Below, in pieces: positions 9,951 to 18,260 of a stretch of DNA of 24,309 nucleotides (its first letter is position 1; every line of letters starts with the position of its first letter). A program made the position numbers and the translations under genes. The DNA is from DSNY01 sp016861185 (GTDB taxonomy: Bacteria; Pseudomonadota; Gammaproteobacteria; Burkholderiales; Burkholderiaceae_F): positions 1 to 24,309 of the forward strand of contig SZOR01000061.1 of NCBI GenBank assembly GCA_030263275.1, in the 5' to 3' direction. Below the pieces are notes generated by a model. That model made no database searches, was not told where the DNA came from, and saw only the letters and a program-made list of their open reading frames with translations.

Positions 9951-10829
9951 TCACATCCGCCGCGCCAGCCGCGGGTCGAGCGCGTCGCGCATGCCGTCGC
10001 CGAGCAGGTTCACCGACAGCACCGTCAGCGACAGGAAGATGCCGGGGAACAGCAGGATCGTGCCGGCGATCTGGATGAGGCTTCTCGCCTCGGCCATGAT
10101 GTTGCCCCAGCTCGGAATGTTCGGCGGCGTGCCGGCGCCGATGAAGGACAGGATCGCCTCGGTGATCATCGCCGAAGCGCAGATGTAGGTCGCCTGCACC
10201 AGCAGCGGCGCGAGCGTGTTCGGCAGGATGTGCCGCACCAGGATCGCCGGCAGCCGCGTACCGGAGGCAACCGCCGCTTCGACGTACGGCTGCTCGCGCA
10301 GCGTCAGCACCAGCGAGCGCACCAGCCGGACGACGCGCGGAATCTCGGTGATCGTGATGGCGACGATCACGTTGCGCAGGCTCGCGGTCGTCAGCGCGAT
10401 CAGCGCGATCGCGAGCAGCACCGACGGGATCGACATCAGTCCGTCCATCACGCGCATCACGATCGCGTCGAGCCAGCGCAGATAGCCGGTGACCAGACCG
10501 ATCGCCAGCCCGATCACGGTGGCCAGCACCGCGACCGCGAGCCCCACCGACAGCGACACGCGCGCGCCGTAGATCACGCGGCTGTAGACGTCGCGGCCGA
10601 GCATGTCGGTGCCGAACCAGTACTCGGCCGACGGCGGCCTGAGCCTGCGGATCGGCGACACCGCGAGCGGATCGGTCGTGCCGAGCCAGGGTGCCAGCAG
10701 CGCGATCAGCACCATCGCGAGCAGCACGACCGCGCCGGCGATCGCGGTCGGATGCCGGCGGAACGCGTCGCGCACGAAGCGCCAGGTCGGCGACGCCGAC
10801 TTCGGCGCGGGGATCGCGACCGCGGCCAT
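9951..10829 (-). CDS. dppC: Oligopeptide/dipeptide ABC transporter permease (OppC/DppC type)
   Basis: A 292-residue inner-membrane permease. An N-terminal helix (about 28-48, GAVVLLAMVLIALLAPWLG) is followed by the periplasmic PSAEYWFGTDMLGRDVYSR motif characteristic of DppC/OppC, then five further helices. The cytoplasmic EAA loop that contacts the ATPases is YVEAAVASGTRLPAILVRHILPN. The ending SWGNIMAEA and GDGMRDALDPRL are standard for this subunit. The gene begins 1 base after the DppB-type gene stops and is followed immediately by dppD, so the transporter genes are tightly coupled. Confidence 0.93.
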   Translation of the reverse strand: MAAVAIPAPKSASPTWRFVRDAFRRHPTAIAGAVVLLAMVLIALLAPWLGTTDPLAVSPIRRLRPPSAEYWFGTDMLGRDVYSRVIYGARVSLSVGLAVAVLATVIGLAIGLVTGYLRWLDAIVMRVMDGLMSIPSVLLAIALIALTTASLRNVIVAITITEIPRVVRLVRSLVLTLREQPYVEAAVASGTRLPAILVRHILPNTLAPLLVQATYICASAMITEAILSFIGAGTPPNIPSWGNIMAEARSLIQIAGTILLFPGIFLSLTVLSVNLLGDGMRDALDPRLARRM

Positions 10830-10830
10830 G

Positions 10831-11772
10831 TCAGTACCGGATGCGCGGGTCGAACAGCGAATAGCTGAGGTCGACCAGCAGGTTGACGAGCACGTACACC
10901 GCCGAGAACAGCAGCGTGATGCCCTGGATGATCGGGTAGTCGCGGCGCAGGATCGCGTCGACCGTCAGCCGCCCGAGCCCGGGGATCGCGAACACGGTCT
11001 CCGTCACGACCACGCCGCCGATCAGCAGCGCCACGCCGATGCCGATGATCGTGACGATCGGCACCGCGGCGTTCTTCAGCGCGTGGCGCGTCAGCACGGT
11101 GCCCGGCGCGAGCCCCTTCGCGTTGGCGGTGCGCACGTAGTCCTGCGCCAGAACGTCGAGCATCGTCGCGCGGGTGATGCGCGCGATCAGCGCCATGTAG
11201 ACGATGCCGAGCGCGACGCTCGGCAGGATCATGTGCTGGATGAACGGGCCGAAGCCGTCGGCGAGGCTGCGGTAGCCCTGCACCGGCAGCCAGTCGAGCT
11301 GCACCGCGAACAGCAGGATCAGCCCGTAGGCGATCACGAACACCGGCACCGAAAAACCCATCACCGAGACCGCCATCACGACGCGATCGATCCAGCCGCC
11401 GGCGCGCGCCGCCGCGATCACGCCGAGCGGCACCGCGAGCGACACCGCGACGATCAGCGTGCAGACGGTGAGCGCCAGCGTCGGCTCGATCCGCTGCGCG
11501 ATCAGCGTGGAGACGGGCAGCTTGGTGAAGATCGACGTGCCGAGGTCGCCGCGCGCGAGATCCGCGAGCCAGCCGCCGAAGCGCACCAGGTAGGGCTGGT
11601 CGAGCCCGAGCTGCGCGCGGATGCGCGCGATGTCTTCTTCGGTCGCGATGTCGCCGGCGATCACCGCCGCCGGATCGCCGGGACTGATGTACAGCAGCGA
11701 AAAGACGAACAGCGCGACGACCCCCATCACGGGGATCGTCGCGAGCAGGCGTTTGAGGGTGTAGCGGAGCAT
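10831..11772 (-). CDS. dppB: Oligopeptide/dipeptide ABC transporter permease (OppB/DppB type)
   Basis: A 313-residue inner-membrane permease. It opens with the family start MLRYTLKRLLATIPVMGVVALFVF and the SPGDPA motif, then LGLDQPYLVRFGGWLADLARGDLGTSIF, which is diagnostic of DppB/OppB. The EAA loop is DYVRTANAKGLAPGTVLTRHALKNA; GGVVVTETVFAIPGLGRLTVDAI and LVDLSYSLFDPRIRY close the protein. It pairs with the DppC-type protein. It is separated from the binding-protein gene by 114 bases that contain a long REP-like palindrome; no strong Shine-Dalgarno sequence is seen before the ATG. Confidence 0.93.
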   Translation of the reverse strand: MLRYTLKRLLATIPVMGVVALFVFSLLYISPGDPAAVIAGDIATEEDIARIRAQLGLDQPYLVRFGGWLADLARGDLGTSIFTKLPVSTLIAQRIEPTLALTVCTLIVAVSLAVPLGVIAAARAGGWIDRVVMAVSVMGFSVPVFVIAYGLILLFAVQLDWLPVQGYRSLADGFGPFIQHMILPSVALGIVYMALIARITRATMLDVLAQDYVRTANAKGLAPGTVLTRHALKNAAVPIVTIIGIGVALLIGGVVVTETVFAIPGLGRLTVDAILRRDYPIIQGITLLFSAVYVLVNLLVDLSYSLFDPRIRY

Positions 11773-11797
11773 GCAGCCCGAGCGACCGGAACGATGG

Positions 11798-11875
11798 CCC
11801 TCACCCCAACCCCTCTCCCGGAGGGAGAGGGGCTCTTCATCCCTCTCCCTCCGGGAGAGGGACCGAGGGTGAGGG
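11798..11875 (+). repeat. REP-like palindromic repeat, copy 2 (between dppA and dppB)
   Basis: A 78-base element bounded by CCCTCACC (11798-11805) and GGTGAGGG (11868-11875). Two strong internal palindromes are present: CCCCTCTCCC/GGGAGAGGGG around 11810-11832 and CCCTCTCCC/GGGAGAGGG around 11841-11862. It is a near copy of the 8867-8945 element in inverted orientation. It starts 25 bases upstream of dppB and ends 11 bases after the dppA stop, so the dppA mRNA would carry it as 3' stem-loops. Confidence 0.87.
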
Positions 11876-11886
11876 AACGGCGCTGC

Positions 11887-13482
11887 CTACTTCTTCTCGA
11901 CGTTCCAGAGGAAGGTCACCGGCGAAACGATCACGCCCGACAGGTTGGTCCGGTACGCGGTCGGCACGATGAACTGCGCGGTCGGGATGTAGGGCACGGT
12001 CTCGAACGCGCGCTTCTGCATCTCCTCGGCGACCTTCTTCTGCTCGGCCGGCGTCGGTGCGGCGAACCAGGCGTCGCGCAGCTCTTCGAGCTTGGCGTCG
12101 GTCGGCCAGCCGAACCACGACTTGTCGCCCGCGCCGCGCAGCGGCGAGTTCAGCGCCGGCGACGTGATGTCCGGCCCGACGAACCAGGTGTGGAACACGC
12201 TCCAGCCGCCCTTCTCGACCGGCTCCCTCGACGAGCGGCGCGTGATCAGCGTGCCCCAGTCGCTCGCCGCCAGCTCGACGTTCAGGCCGATCTTGCGCAG
12301 CAGCTCCTGCGTCACCAGCGCCTGCGCGTGCACGATCGGCTGGTCGGTCGCGGTCATCAGGATGATCTTCTCGCCCTTGTAGCCCGCTTCCTTGACGAGT
12401 TGCTTGGCGCGCTCGACGTCGCGTTTGCCGGTCAGCGCCTGCGAACCGGCCTCGTTGGCGAGCGGCGTGCCGCAGGTGAAAAACGACGGACAGGGCTTGC
12501 CGTTTTTCGGGTCGCCGGCGATCGCGATCGCGTAGTCCTTCTGGTCGAGCACCGCGAGCACCGCCTGCCGCATCTTCACGTTGTTGAACGGCGGCTGCAG
12601 GTGGTTGAAGCGCAGCAGCCCGATCGAGCCGAGCGGGTCGGTGTTGTCGACCTTGACGTCCTTGTTCTTCGCGACGACCGGGATCAGGTCGGGCGGGATC
12701 TGCTGCCACCAGTCGACCTCGCCGTTGTTCAGCGCAGCCGCGGCGGTGGCCGAATCGGGGATGTAGATCCACTCGACGCGGTCGACCTTGACGACCTTGG
12801 CGCCGGCACCCCACGACGGCGGCTCCTTGCGCGGCACGTAGTCGGCGTTCTTCACGTAGACGACCTTGCTGCCCGGGACCCACTGCTCCTTGACCATCTT
12901 GAACGGGCCGGAGCCGGTCGGGTCGGTGATCTGCGTGAACGCGTCGGTCTTGGCGATGCGTTCGGGCATGATGAAAGGCACGTTCGACGAGGGCTTGCCG
13001 AGCGCGTCGAGCACGTACGGGAACGGTTTCTTCAGCTTCAGCCGGAAGGTCTTGTCGTTGACCGCGGTCCAGCCTTCGGTCATCTCCGCGAGCTTCTGGC
13101 CGAAGACGTCGCGCTTGGCCCAGCGCTCGATCGACGCGATGCAGTCGGCCGAACGCACCGGCTGGCCGTCATGGAACTTCAGGCCGTCGCGCAGCGTGAA
13201 GGTCCACGTCAACTGGTCCTTGCTGACCTCCCACTTGTCGACCATCTGCGGCTGGATCCTGAAGTTCGCGTCGGTCGCGAACAGCACGTCGTAGACCATG
13301 TAGCCGTGGTTGCGCGTGATGTACGCGGTGGTCCAGATCGGGTCGAGGCTGCGCAGGTCGGCCTCCGGGATGAACTTCAGGACCTTGCCCTGCGCGAAGG
13401 CGGCGCCCGTCGCGGCCACGCCGGCCGCGATCAGGACTCCGGCCGTCCAACGCCGGGCCGCGGGTACAAAGGTAGAGAACAC
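11887..13482 (-). CDS. dppA: Periplasmic peptide/solute-binding protein of ABC transporter (SBP family 5, DppA-like)
   Basis: A 531-residue secreted protein. GTG 13482 is chosen as start because GGAGGA lies just upstream and because it gives a proper signal peptide: basic RRW at 10-12, a hydrophobic run of about 13-27 and AFA|Q cleavage near residue 30, with no lipobox Cys. The mature protein shows SBP_bac_5 features: LKFIPEADLRSLDPIWTTAY, LTWTFTLRDGLKFHDGQPVRSADC, WAKRD, TGSGPFKMVKEQWVPGSKVV, LRFNHLQPPFNNVKMRQAVL and a late YIPTAQF segment. It captures the substrate for the DppBC/DppDF importer encoded downstream. Family 5 proteins bind peptides, but also opines, nickel or unusual amino acids, so the ligand is open. 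It is the first gene of the long minus-strand operon. Confidence 0.92.
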   Translation of the reverse strand: MFSTFVPAARRWTAGVLIAAGVAATGAAFAQGKVLKFIPEADLRSLDPIWTTAYITRNHGYMVYDVLFATDANFRIQPQMVDKWEVSKDQLTWTFTLRDGLKFHDGQPVRSADCIASIERWAKRDVFGQKLAEMTEGWTAVNDKTFRLKLKKPFPYVLDALGKPSSNVPFIMPERIAKTDAFTQITDPTGSGPFKMVKEQWVPGSKVVYVKNADYVPRKEPPSWGAGAKVVKVDRVEWIYIPDSATAAAALNNGEVDWWQQIPPDLIPVVAKNKDVKVDNTDPLGSIGLLRFNHLQPPFNNVKMRQAVLAVLDQKDYAIAIAGDPKNGKPCPSFFTCGTPLANEAGSQALTGKRDVERAKQLVKEAGYKGEKIILMTATDQPIVHAQALVTQELLRKIGLNVELAASDWGTLITRRSSREPVEKGGWSVFHTWFVGPDITSPALNSPLRGAGDKSWFGWPTDAKLEELRDAWFAAPTPAEQKKVAEEMQKRAFETVPYIPTAQFIVPTAYRTNLSGVIVSPVTFLWNVEKK

Positions 13483-13778
13483 GTCTTCCTCCAGATGAAA
13501 GGGAACGTCCGCCCGCGTGCCGTTGGGGCCGCCCGTTGCGGTCGAACCGGTGGACTTCGAGTTTCGCAAGTTCCGTTCCTGCGGCGCAGGTGCGGGCTTT
13601 GCTGTCGGCTTGTCTCCTGCGCGCTCGAGTTGGATCATTTTGGTGCGCGCGAAGGCGGACTGTAGTGCGCCCGTGCGCGAACGTAAAGCCGGGGCCATCC
13701 TCGATCCGGGCGCCTTCCGATTTGCGCCCGCGCTGCCGGCGGACGCACACTATGCGCCCCCGCACGAACCGCTTCCGC
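13483..13778. other. Divergent intergenic region between the two catabolic operons
   Basis: About 296 bases separate the start codons of dppA and the D-aminoacylase gene. Apart from the candidate minus-strand promoter I see no gene, strong dyad or terminator. The dppA frame stays open upstream of its start to about 13698 but the residues there are low-complexity and not homologous-looking. A shared regulator binding here would be expected from the divergent arrangement, but no site is evident. Confidence 0.4.
13659..13687 (-). promoter_or_regulatory. Candidate sigma70-type promoter of the ABC/carbamoylase operon
   Basis: Read on the minus strand, TTTACG (13687-13682) and TACAGT (13664-13659) are separated by exactly 17 bases, matching 4 of 6 positions of each sigma70 consensus box. 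Transcription would start near 13652 and leave a leader of about 170 bases before the dppA GTG. Prediction by eye; not verified. Confidence 0.4.
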
Positions 13779-15218
13779 ATGAGCACGTACGACCTGCGCA
13801 TCCGCAACGCGACGATCTACGACGGCAGCGGCGCGCCGCCGGTGCGCGGCGATCTCGCGCTCGACGATGGCCGCATCGCCGCGATCGGCGACTGTCACGG
13901 CACCGCGGCCGACGAGCTCGACGCGACCGGGCTCGCGGTCGCACCCGGCTTCATCGACGCACACACGCATGACGACCGGCTGCTGCTCGCCGATCCCGCG
14001 CTGACGCCGAAGCTGAGCCAGGGCGTCACGACGGTGATCGTCGGCAACTGCGGCATCAGCCTGGCGCCGCTCGGGGCGCGTTCCGCGGTGCCGCCGCTGA
14101 ACCTGGTCGCCGATGAAGCCGCATCGCAACGCTTCGCTTCGTTCGCCGCGTATTTCGCCGCGCTCGAAGAGGATCCGCCGGCGCTCAACTGCGCTGCGCT
14201 CGTGGGTCACACGACGCTGCGGGTGGCGACGATGTCCGCGCTCGACCGCCCGGCGAACGACGGAGAGATCGAAGCGATGCAGTCGCTCGTGCGCGAGGCG
14301 CTCGACAGCGGCGCGATCGGCGCTTCGACCGGCACCTACTACGCGCCGGCGAATGCCGCGACCGCCGGCGAGATCGCGCGCGTGCTCGAACCCCTGCGCG
14401 GCGCGGGCGCGCTGATCGCCTCGCACATCCGCGACGAAGGCGAACGCGTGCTCGAGTCGATGACCGAAGCGATGGACATCGCCGCGAAGCTCGGCGTGCG
14501 GCAGGTGATCTCGCATCACAAGGTGATCGGCCGCGCGAACTTCGGCCGCTCGCGCGAGACGCTCGCGCTGCTCGACGAGGTGCGCGCCAAGGCGGACGTG
14601 TGCCTCGACTGCTATCCGTACACGGCCTCGTCGACGGTTCTCAGGGCCGACGCGGCGAAGCAGGCGCAACGCGTACTGATCGCCTGGTCGAAGGCGCGGC
14701 CGGACGCGGCGGGGCGTTATCTGGACGAGCTGGCCGCCGAAACGAAGCTCGACCCCGACGCGCTGATCGACGCGCTGCAGCCGGCCGGGGCGATCTACTT
14801 CTCGATGGACGAAGCCGACGTCGAGCGCATCCTCGCGTACCCGGAGACGATGATCGGCTCCGACGGGCTGCCGCACGACGCGTTTCCCCATCCGCGGCTG
14901 TGGGGCGCCTTTCCGCGCGTGCTCGGCCGCTACGCGCGCGAGCGCAAGCTCTTTCCGCTCGAAGTCGCGATCCACAAGATGACCGGGCTGACGGCCGACC
15001 GCTTCGGGCTGCGCAACCGCGGGCTGCTGCGGCCGGGCTTTCACGCGGACCTGGTCGTCTTCGATCCGCAGACCGTCGAAGACGCCGCCACCTTCGCGCA
15101 GCCGATGCGGCCCGCGCGCGGCATCGCGACCGTCTATGTCAACGGCGCGCTCGCGTGGCGCGAAGGGAAGCCGACGGGTGCGCGCACCGGCCGCGTGCTC
15201 CGGCGAGGTGACTCATGA
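13779..15218 (+). CDS. N-acyl-D-amino-acid deacylase (D-aminoacylase), amidohydrolase superfamily
   Basis: A 479-residue enzyme that should release free D-amino acids from N-acyl-D-amino acids. Metal and catalytic motifs: AHTHDD with His62 and His64, GNCG with Cys91 (the unusual bridging Cys ligand of D-aminoacylases), SHIRDEG, ISHHKVIG and IGSDGLPHD with the catalytic Asp. The spacing of His-His-Cys matches the Alcaligenes enzyme (67/69/96) with a constant offset of 5. The N-terminal YDLRIRNATIYDGSG and C-terminal GLLRPGFHADLVVFDP strands form the small beta domain. ATG 13779 fits the family start; an in-frame ATG at 13752 would add nine residues. Its stop overlaps the next gene start by 4 bases. 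Confidence 0.93.
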   Translation: MSTYDLRIRNATIYDGSGAPPVRGDLALDDGRIAAIGDCHGTAADELDATGLAVAPGFIDAHTHDDRLLLADPALTPKLSQGVTTVIVGNCGISLAPLGARSAVPPLNLVADEAASQRFASFAAYFAALEEDPPALNCAALVGHTTLRVATMSALDRPANDGEIEAMQSLVREALDSGAIGASTGTYYAPANAATAGEIARVLEPLRGAGALIASHIRDEGERVLESMTEAMDIAAKLGVRQVISHHKVIGRANFGRSRETLALLDEVRAKADVCLDCYPYTASSTVLRADAAKQAQRVLIAWSKARPDAAGRYLDELAAETKLDPDALIDALQPAGAIYFSMDEADVERILAYPETMIGSDGLPHDAFPHPRLWGAFPRVLGRYARERKLFPLEVAIHKMTGLTADRFGLRNRGLLRPGFHADLVVFDPQTVEDAATFAQPMRPARGIATVYVNGALAWREGKPTGARTGRVLRRGDS

Positions 15219-16714
15219 GAATCGTTGCCGCGCGGCTCAATCACGAGACCAACACCTTTTCGCCGGTGGCCACACCGCTCGCGGCCTTCGGCCCGGATGG
15301 CCCGACCTTCGGCCGCGCGGCCTACGAGAGCGCGAAAGGCACGCGCACCGGGCTCGGCGCCTACGTCGACGCGTGCGAAGCGCGCGGCGCGCAGCTCGAC
15401 GTGGTGCTGAACGCGACCGCGAATCCGAGCGGGCGCGTCGATGCGGCCGCGTTCGAAACCTTCGCCGAGGCGATCGTCGGCGCGGTGCGCGCGGGCTGCG
15501 ACGCGATTCTGCTCGACCTGCACGGCGCGATGGTGACGACCGCGCACGAGGACGGCGAGGGCGAACTGCTGCGCCGGATCCGCGCGGTCGCGCCGGAGAC
15601 GCCGCTCGCGGTCGCGCTCGACCTGCACGGCAACCTCACGCAGGCGATGGTCGATGCCGCCGACGCGATCGTCGGCTTCAAGACCTATCCGCATGTCGAC
15701 ATGCACGAGACGGGCGCCCACGCGGCGCGGCTGCTCTTCGACTGGCTCGACGGCGGGCCGCGCCCCTTCGTCGCCTGGGCGCAGCCGCCGCTGCTGTCGC
15801 ACACGCTGCGCAGCGCGACCGGCGAAGGCGCGATGCAGCGCGCGGTCGAACGCGCGCGCGCGATGGAAGCCCAGGGGCTGCCCGCGGCGACCGTGTTCGC
15901 CGGCTTTTCGCTCGCCGACATCCGCGATGCGGGCATGAGCGCGGTCGCCGTCGGCCGGTCGCGGCAGGAGGCGCAGCGCGCGGCGAACGCGCTCGCCGCG
16001 CAGCTCTGGGCCGAACGCGAAGGCTTCGTCTACGCGAGCGAACCGCTGGCGACGAGCGTGGCGCGCGCGAAAGCGGCGCGTTCTGCGAGCGGCCCCGTGC
16101 TGCTGCTCGACCACGGCGACAACGTGATGAGCGGCGGCACCTGCGACACGACCGACGTGCTCGAAGAATGCCTGCGGCAGGGCATGACGAAGATCGGCGT
16201 CGGTCCCACCTGCGATCCGCGGGCGGTGGCCGCGGCGATCGAAGCGGGCGCCGGCGCGCGCGTTTCGCTCGAAGTCGGCAACCGGTTCGCCTTCGGTCCG
16301 GATCACGCTGCTGGCGGTCCGCGCAAGCCGATGCGGATCGAGGCGCGCGTGCGCGCGATCACCGATGGGCGCTTCCGCATCACCGGGCCGATCTATACAG
16401 GCGAGACGTGGGCGATGGGGCGCACCGCCGTGCTCGAGCACGAGGCCTTCACGCTCGTCGTCACCGAGCGGCCGATGGAGCCGCTCGACCTCGGCGTGTT
16501 CACGAGCGCGGGCGTCGATCCGCGCGCGTTCGACTACCTGATCCTGAAATCGCGGATGTACTGCCGGCCGAGCTTCGTCCCGCTGGCGTCCGCGGTCGTC
16601 GAATGCGACAGCCGCGGCGTGACCAGCTCCGACTACGCGCTGTTCCGCTTCCGCAACGTGCGAAGACCCATTTACCCGCTCGACCCGCAGACGCGCTGGG
16701 AGGCGCCGCGATGA
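15215..16714 (+). CDS. M81 family metallopeptidase, MlrC (microcystinase C)-like
   Basis: A 499-residue protein with both M81 halves: the N-terminal domain (RIVAARLNHETNTFSP, LLDLHGAM, ALDLHGNL) and the C-terminal MlrC domain (LLLDHGDNVMSGGTCDTT). The likely zinc ligands Asp136, His138 and His160 (in LDLHG and YPHVDMHETG) keep the same spacing (+2, +22) as those reported for Sphingomonas MlrC (167/169/191). MlrC cleaves linear microcystin and nodularin products, which contain D-amino acids and the unusual residue Adda. Many M81 proteins occur outside toxin degraders, so the substrate here is open. GAGG lies 7 bases before the ATG, which overlaps the D-aminoacylase stop. Confidence 0.9.
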   Translation: MRIVAARLNHETNTFSPVATPLAAFGPDGPTFGRAAYESAKGTRTGLGAYVDACEARGAQLDVVLNATANPSGRVDAAAFETFAEAIVGAVRAGCDAILLDLHGAMVTTAHEDGEGELLRRIRAVAPETPLAVALDLHGNLTQAMVDAADAIVGFKTYPHVDMHETGAHAARLLFDWLDGGPRPFVAWAQPPLLSHTLRSATGEGAMQRAVERARAMEAQGLPAATVFAGFSLADIRDAGMSAVAVGRSRQEAQRAANALAAQLWAEREGFVYASEPLATSVARAKAARSASGPVLLLDHGDNVMSGGTCDTTDVLEECLRQGMTKIGVGPTCDPRAVAAAIEAGAGARVSLEVGNRFAFGPDHAAGGPRKPMRIEARVRAITDGRFRITGPIYTGETWAMGRTAVLEHEAFTLVVTERPMEPLDLGVFTSAGVDPRAFDYLILKSRMYCRPSFVPLASAVVECDSRGVTSSDYALFRFRNVRRPIYPLDPQTRWEAPR

Positions 16715-18126
16715 CGATCGATCCCTTTTCGACGCTGGCCGAGCTGGCAGCCGCACTCGATCGAAGGCAGATCTCCGCGGTCGAGCTGGCCGGGCTCTAT
16801 CTGGCGCGGATCGAACGCGCAAATCCGAAGCTCAATGCCTTCGTCGCGGCCGACGCGGAGCTTGCGCTCGCCTGCGCGCGCGCTGCGGATGCGCGGCGCG
16901 CGGCGGGCTTGACGCTCGGACCTCTCGACGGGCTGCCGATCGCGCTGAAGGATCTGCTCGAGATCGAAGGGCGGATCACCGGCGTGGGCTCGGCCGCGTG
17001 GAAGGACAGGCGCAGCACGAAGACCGCAACGGTCGTCGAGCGGCTGCTCGCAGCGGGCATGGTGCCCCTCGGCAAGACGCAGATGGTCGAGTTCGCCTTC
17101 GGCACCTGGGGTACCAACCCGAAGCTCGGCATGCCGTGGAATCCGTGGGACTTGGCAACGCAACGCGTTCCGGGCGGCTCGTCGAGCGGTTCGGGCGTGG
17201 CGGTCGCCGCGGGGCTCGCACCGGCTGCGATCGGCTCGGACACCGGCGGCTCGGTGCGCATCCCGGCCGCGATCAACGGCATCACGGGACTGAAGACGAC
17301 CGGCGGGCTGGTGAGCCTCTACGGCGCGTTTCCGCTGTCGTTTTCGCTCGACACGATCGGGCCGATGACGCGCAGCGCCGACGACGCGGCGCTGCTGCTC
17401 GCCGCGATCGCGGGCGCCGATCCGCGCGACCCGGCTACGCTGCGCGCGCCGGGTTTCGATGTTGCTGCTGCGCGCGCGGATGCATCCTCGCTCGCCGGAT
17501 TGCGGATCGCCGTGTTGCCCGAAGACCAGTATCCGATCGAAGTCCACGGGAGCGGGCGCGCGGCGGTCCGCGAAGCGCGGCGCGTGTTGCGCGAGCTGGG
17601 TGCCGCGGTCGCCGAGCGCAGGCTGCCGCTGGATTTCGGCGAACTGATGCGGCGTAACGGCCAACTGATCGCGGCCGAGGCGTATTCGATCCATCGCGAC
17701 TACATCGAGGACGAGCCGTTGCCGCTGGGACCGGCGGTGCGCAAGCGCGTGCTCGGCGGCAAGCAGGTGAGCGCGGCCGACTACATCGCCGCGCTCGAAC
17801 ACCGCCGCGCCGCGCGCGCCGCGTGGATCGAATGGATGCGCGAGACCGACGCGCTGCTGTCGCCGGCCGTTCCGTTTCCCGCCTGCGCGGCGGGCGAGGT
17901 CGACGAGTCGGTGACGCCGCTGGCGAGCTTCACGCGCGCCGGCAACTACCTCGACGCCTGCGGGCTGGCGCTGCCCGCCGGTTTCAGCGACAACGGCTTG
18001 CCGCTCGGGGTGCAGTTGCTCGGCAAACCGTTCGACGAAGCGACGCTGCTGCGGATCGGACGGGCGTTCCAGCAGGCGACCGACTGGCATCGGCGAAGGC
18101 CCGACCTCGGCGCGATTGGGCTCTGA
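16711..18126 (+). CDS. Amidase-signature family amidohydrolase
   Basis: A 471-residue amidase. The Ser-cisSer-Lys triad is visible: Lys80 (IALKDLLE), Ser157 (VPGGSSSGSG) and Ser181 (GSDTGGSVRIPA); the 24-residue gap between the serines equals that of well-studied members such as FAAH. GLPIALKD, GTNPKLGMPWNPWD and SLDTIGPMTRSADD are typical. The C-terminal part (LPAGFSDNGLPLGVQLLG) is also standard. It hydrolyses some amide to acid plus amine or ammonia. Being not linked to gatB/gatC, it is not a Glu-tRNA amidotransferase. It overlaps the M81 gene by 4 bases with a GGGAGG site before the ATG and is the last gene of this operon. Confidence 0.92.
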   Translation: MTIDPFSTLAELAAALDRRQISAVELAGLYLARIERANPKLNAFVAADAELALACARAADARRAAGLTLGPLDGLPIALKDLLEIEGRITGVGSAAWKDRRSTKTATVVERLLAAGMVPLGKTQMVEFAFGTWGTNPKLGMPWNPWDLATQRVPGGSSSGSGVAVAAGLAPAAIGSDTGGSVRIPAAINGITGLKTTGGLVSLYGAFPLSFSLDTIGPMTRSADDAALLLAAIAGADPRDPATLRAPGFDVAAARADASSLAGLRIAVLPEDQYPIEVHGSGRAAVREARRVLRELGAAVAERRLPLDFGELMRRNGQLIAAEAYSIHRDYIEDEPLPLGPAVRKRVLGGKQVSAADYIAALEHRRAARAAWIEWMRETDALLSPAVPFPACAAGEVDESVTPLASFTRAGNYLDACGLALPAGFSDNGLPLGVQLLGKPFDEATLLRIGRAFQQATDWHRRRPDLGAIGL

Positions 18127-18215
18127 GCATCGCCGGGCGGCGCGGCTACGCCGAAAGGGGTAGCCCGCAAAGAAGTCCGCGGCGTATTGCTTTTCCGGCC
18201 GGACCGGGGTAAGTT

Positions 18216-18238
18216 AACGTGCATCGCTGATGCATCTT
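18216..18238 (+). promoter_or_regulatory. Candidate NsrR-type operator upstream of DUF2249/ferredoxin cluster
   Basis: The 23-base dyad has half-sites AACGTGCATCG and TGATGCATCTT around a central C. Compared with the known NsrR consensus (AAGATGYATTT-N-AAATRCATCTT) it matches about 16 of 22 positions, with the right half at 9 of 11. It contains the perfect 6-3-6 repeat TGCATC-GCT-GATGCA. It ends 22 bases before the first DUF2249 start, where a repressor could block transcription. The match is by eye against a remembered consensus. Confidence 0.45.
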
Positions 18239-18260
18239 TAACCACCTGCTGGGCCGAACC

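Noticed and set aside
10603..13665. A 1020-codon open frame on the plus strand opposite the ABC transporter genes
   Set aside because: Its translation is low-complexity (Arg, Asp, His, Val rich) and it is the mirror of real minus-strand genes in a GC-rich genome. It also runs through the REP-like repeat. The minus-strand frames have full family motifs.
13635..15044. Long minus-strand frame opposite the D-aminoacylase gene
   Set aside because: Shadow of the plus-strand gene; no motif and Arg/His-rich composition.
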